Shown here: one piece after another, positions 63,272-64,000 of the stretch
How the letters are laid out: each line of letters starts with the position of its first letter
Numbering within the stretch: position 1 is the stretch's first letter
Source: Sphingomonas panacisoli
GTDB taxonomy: Bacteria > Pseudomonadota > Alphaproteobacteria > Sphingomonadales > Sphingomonadaceae
DNA: 64,000 nt
Assembly (NCBI RefSeq): GCF_007859635.1
Contig: NZ_CP042306.1
Coordinates: 3,339,026-3,403,025, forward strand
Direction: 5' to 3'
Position numbers and translations under genes: made by a program
Notes under the pieces: generated by a model
The model's input: the letters and a program-made list of their open reading frames with translations, nothing else
Told to the model about the DNA's origin: nothing
Database searches by the model: none

Positions 63272-64000
63272 TCAGCCGATCCGCGCACCCATGCCGCCAT
63301 CGACCGGCAGGATGACGCCGGTAACGAACTTCGCTTCGTCGGAGCACAGGAACAGCGTCGCATAGGCGGTATCCCAGGCGTCGCCCATCTGCGCAAGCAA
63401 GGGTACGCGTTGCGCGCGCTCGGCGCGGACCGTCTCGCGGTCGAGCCCGCGGGCGCGCGCGATGCCGTCGATCGCCATCGGCGTATCCATCAGCCCGGGC
63501 GCGACCGCGTTGACGCGGATACCGTATTTGGCGTTAGCGAGGGCGGTCGATTGGGTAAGCCGGTTCACCGCCGCTTTCGACGTTTCATAGGCGACCATGT
63601 GCCAGCCCGCGATTCCGGCGAGCGACGAGATGCTGACGATCGCGCCGCCTTTCCGCTCGCGCATGCCGGGGACGGCGGCGGCGATGCCGTTGAGCACACC
63701 CTTCAGGTTGACCGCCAGGATGCGGTCGAACGCGTCCTCGGCGATGTTGTGCGCGGGCCCGTCTTTGCCGCCGATCCCGACATTGTTGACGAGGATGTCG
63801 ACCGCGCCCGCCGCCGATATGGCTGCCTCGCAGTCGGCGCGGTTCGTCACGTCGCAGGCGATCGCTTGCGCCCTGCCACCGTCAGCGACGATGGCGGCGA
63901 CGGTCTCTTCGGCGCGCGCGAGGTCCCGGTCGGCACACCATACCCGCGCCCCTTCGCGTGCCAGCAAGGTCGCGATCGCGCGGCCGTTTCCGATCGTTTC
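63272..64000 (-). CDS. SDR-family oxidoreductase, N-terminus beyond window
   Basis: At least 242 residues of a classical short-chain dehydrogenase; the N-terminal strand with most of the NAD(P) loop lies beyond position 64000. The part seen opens with ETIGNGRAIATLLAREGARV, followed by DILVNNVGI, SISSLAGIAGWHMVAYETSK with Ser/Tyr/Lys catalytic residues, and the end CSDEAKFVTGVILPVDGG. The coding frame continues to the window edge, so the TTG-type start at 63967 is not real. Substrate unknown. Confidence 0.88.
   Translation of the reverse strand, partial: ETIGNGRAIATLLAREGARVWCADRDLARAEETVAAIVADGGRAQAIACDVTNRADCEAAISAAGAVDILVNNVGIGGKDGPAHNIAEDAFDRILAVNLKGVLNGIAAAVPGMRERKGGAIVSISSLAGIAGWHMVAYETSKAAVNRLTQSTALANAKYGIRVNAVAPGLMDTPMAIDGIARARGLDRETVRAERAQRVPLLAQMGDAWDTAYATLFLCSDEAKFVTGVILPVDGGMGARIG

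Overview
The window is a chromosomal stretch of a GC-rich, densely coded alphaproteobacterium, most likely a sphingomonad (Sphingomonas or a close relative). The inference rests on gene content: a crtY-crtI-crtB carotenoid cluster, large TonB-dependent receptors, a protein with a PEPxxW-type C-terminal sorting signal, a sigma-54-type promoter ahead of glnK-amtB, and several kinds of small palindromic repeats. No species call is possible from the sequence alone. No prophage, plasmid origin, classical IS element, rRNA or CRISPR array was seen. One tRNA is present.

Layout, left to right. 1-7.6 kb: hemD (cut by the window edge) and hemC, divergent from tsaD-gpsA, then two exported methyltransferase-like paralogues and gyrB. 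7.7-14.3 kb: a small NTF2-fold protein, a TonB-dependent receptor with a glycine-rich insert, an RNB-family ribonuclease and a second TonB receptor. 14.3-17 kb: a PNPOx-like protein, a DUF2007 protein and the nitrogen-control pair glnK-amtB. 17-24.4 kb: a tightly overlapping leftward operon (recQ, small exported protein, TIGR01244 phosphatase-like protein, membrane-anchored protein, hydroxylase, GMC oxidoreductase), then an MBL hydrolase, a GNAT protein and an exported protein. 24.4-27.1 kb: an Atm1-type ABC exporter and three small proteins.

27.2-34.7 kb is the pigment region: crtY-crtI-LOG-crtB leftward, with a palindromic repeat in every junction, and a DUF2585 protein, a PEP-CTERM protein and a candidate carotenoid hydroxylase nearby. 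34.8-40.2 kb: an OmpV/MipA-like porin, two Tat-exported ferritin-like paralogues, and thiC under a TPP riboswitch. 40.3-42.6 kb is an accessory patch: a lower-GC AIPR-type putative anti-phage gene beside an HTH protein resembling a phage terminase small subunit, followed by a non-coding run of three hairpins. 42.7-45.4 kb: a 2H-phosphoesterase/Arr ADP-ribosyltransferase pair, tldD and a zinc-finger protein.

45.4-50.3 kb: an exported basic protein, an ABC ATPase, a 424-bp element made of a DUF559 endonuclease-like gene between 41-bp near-perfect inverted repeats, nadB, and a class A beta-lactamase-like hydrolase. 50.4-64 kb: tRNA-Thr, a GH130-like enzyme, an FMN reductase, a class A PBP, a threonine aldolase-type enzyme, an EamA transporter, an epimerase-like SDR, an M28 peptidase, aminopeptidase N, DUF202, CsaA-like, GST, and an SDR cut by the right edge.

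The best candidates for something undescribed are the DUF559/inverted-repeat element at 47.05-47.47 kb, which supplies the coding ends of its neighbours, the AIPR patch at 40.3-41.7 kb, and the Arr/2H-phosphoesterase pair at 42.7-43.6 kb. No stretch over 300 bases lacks a gene or described feature.
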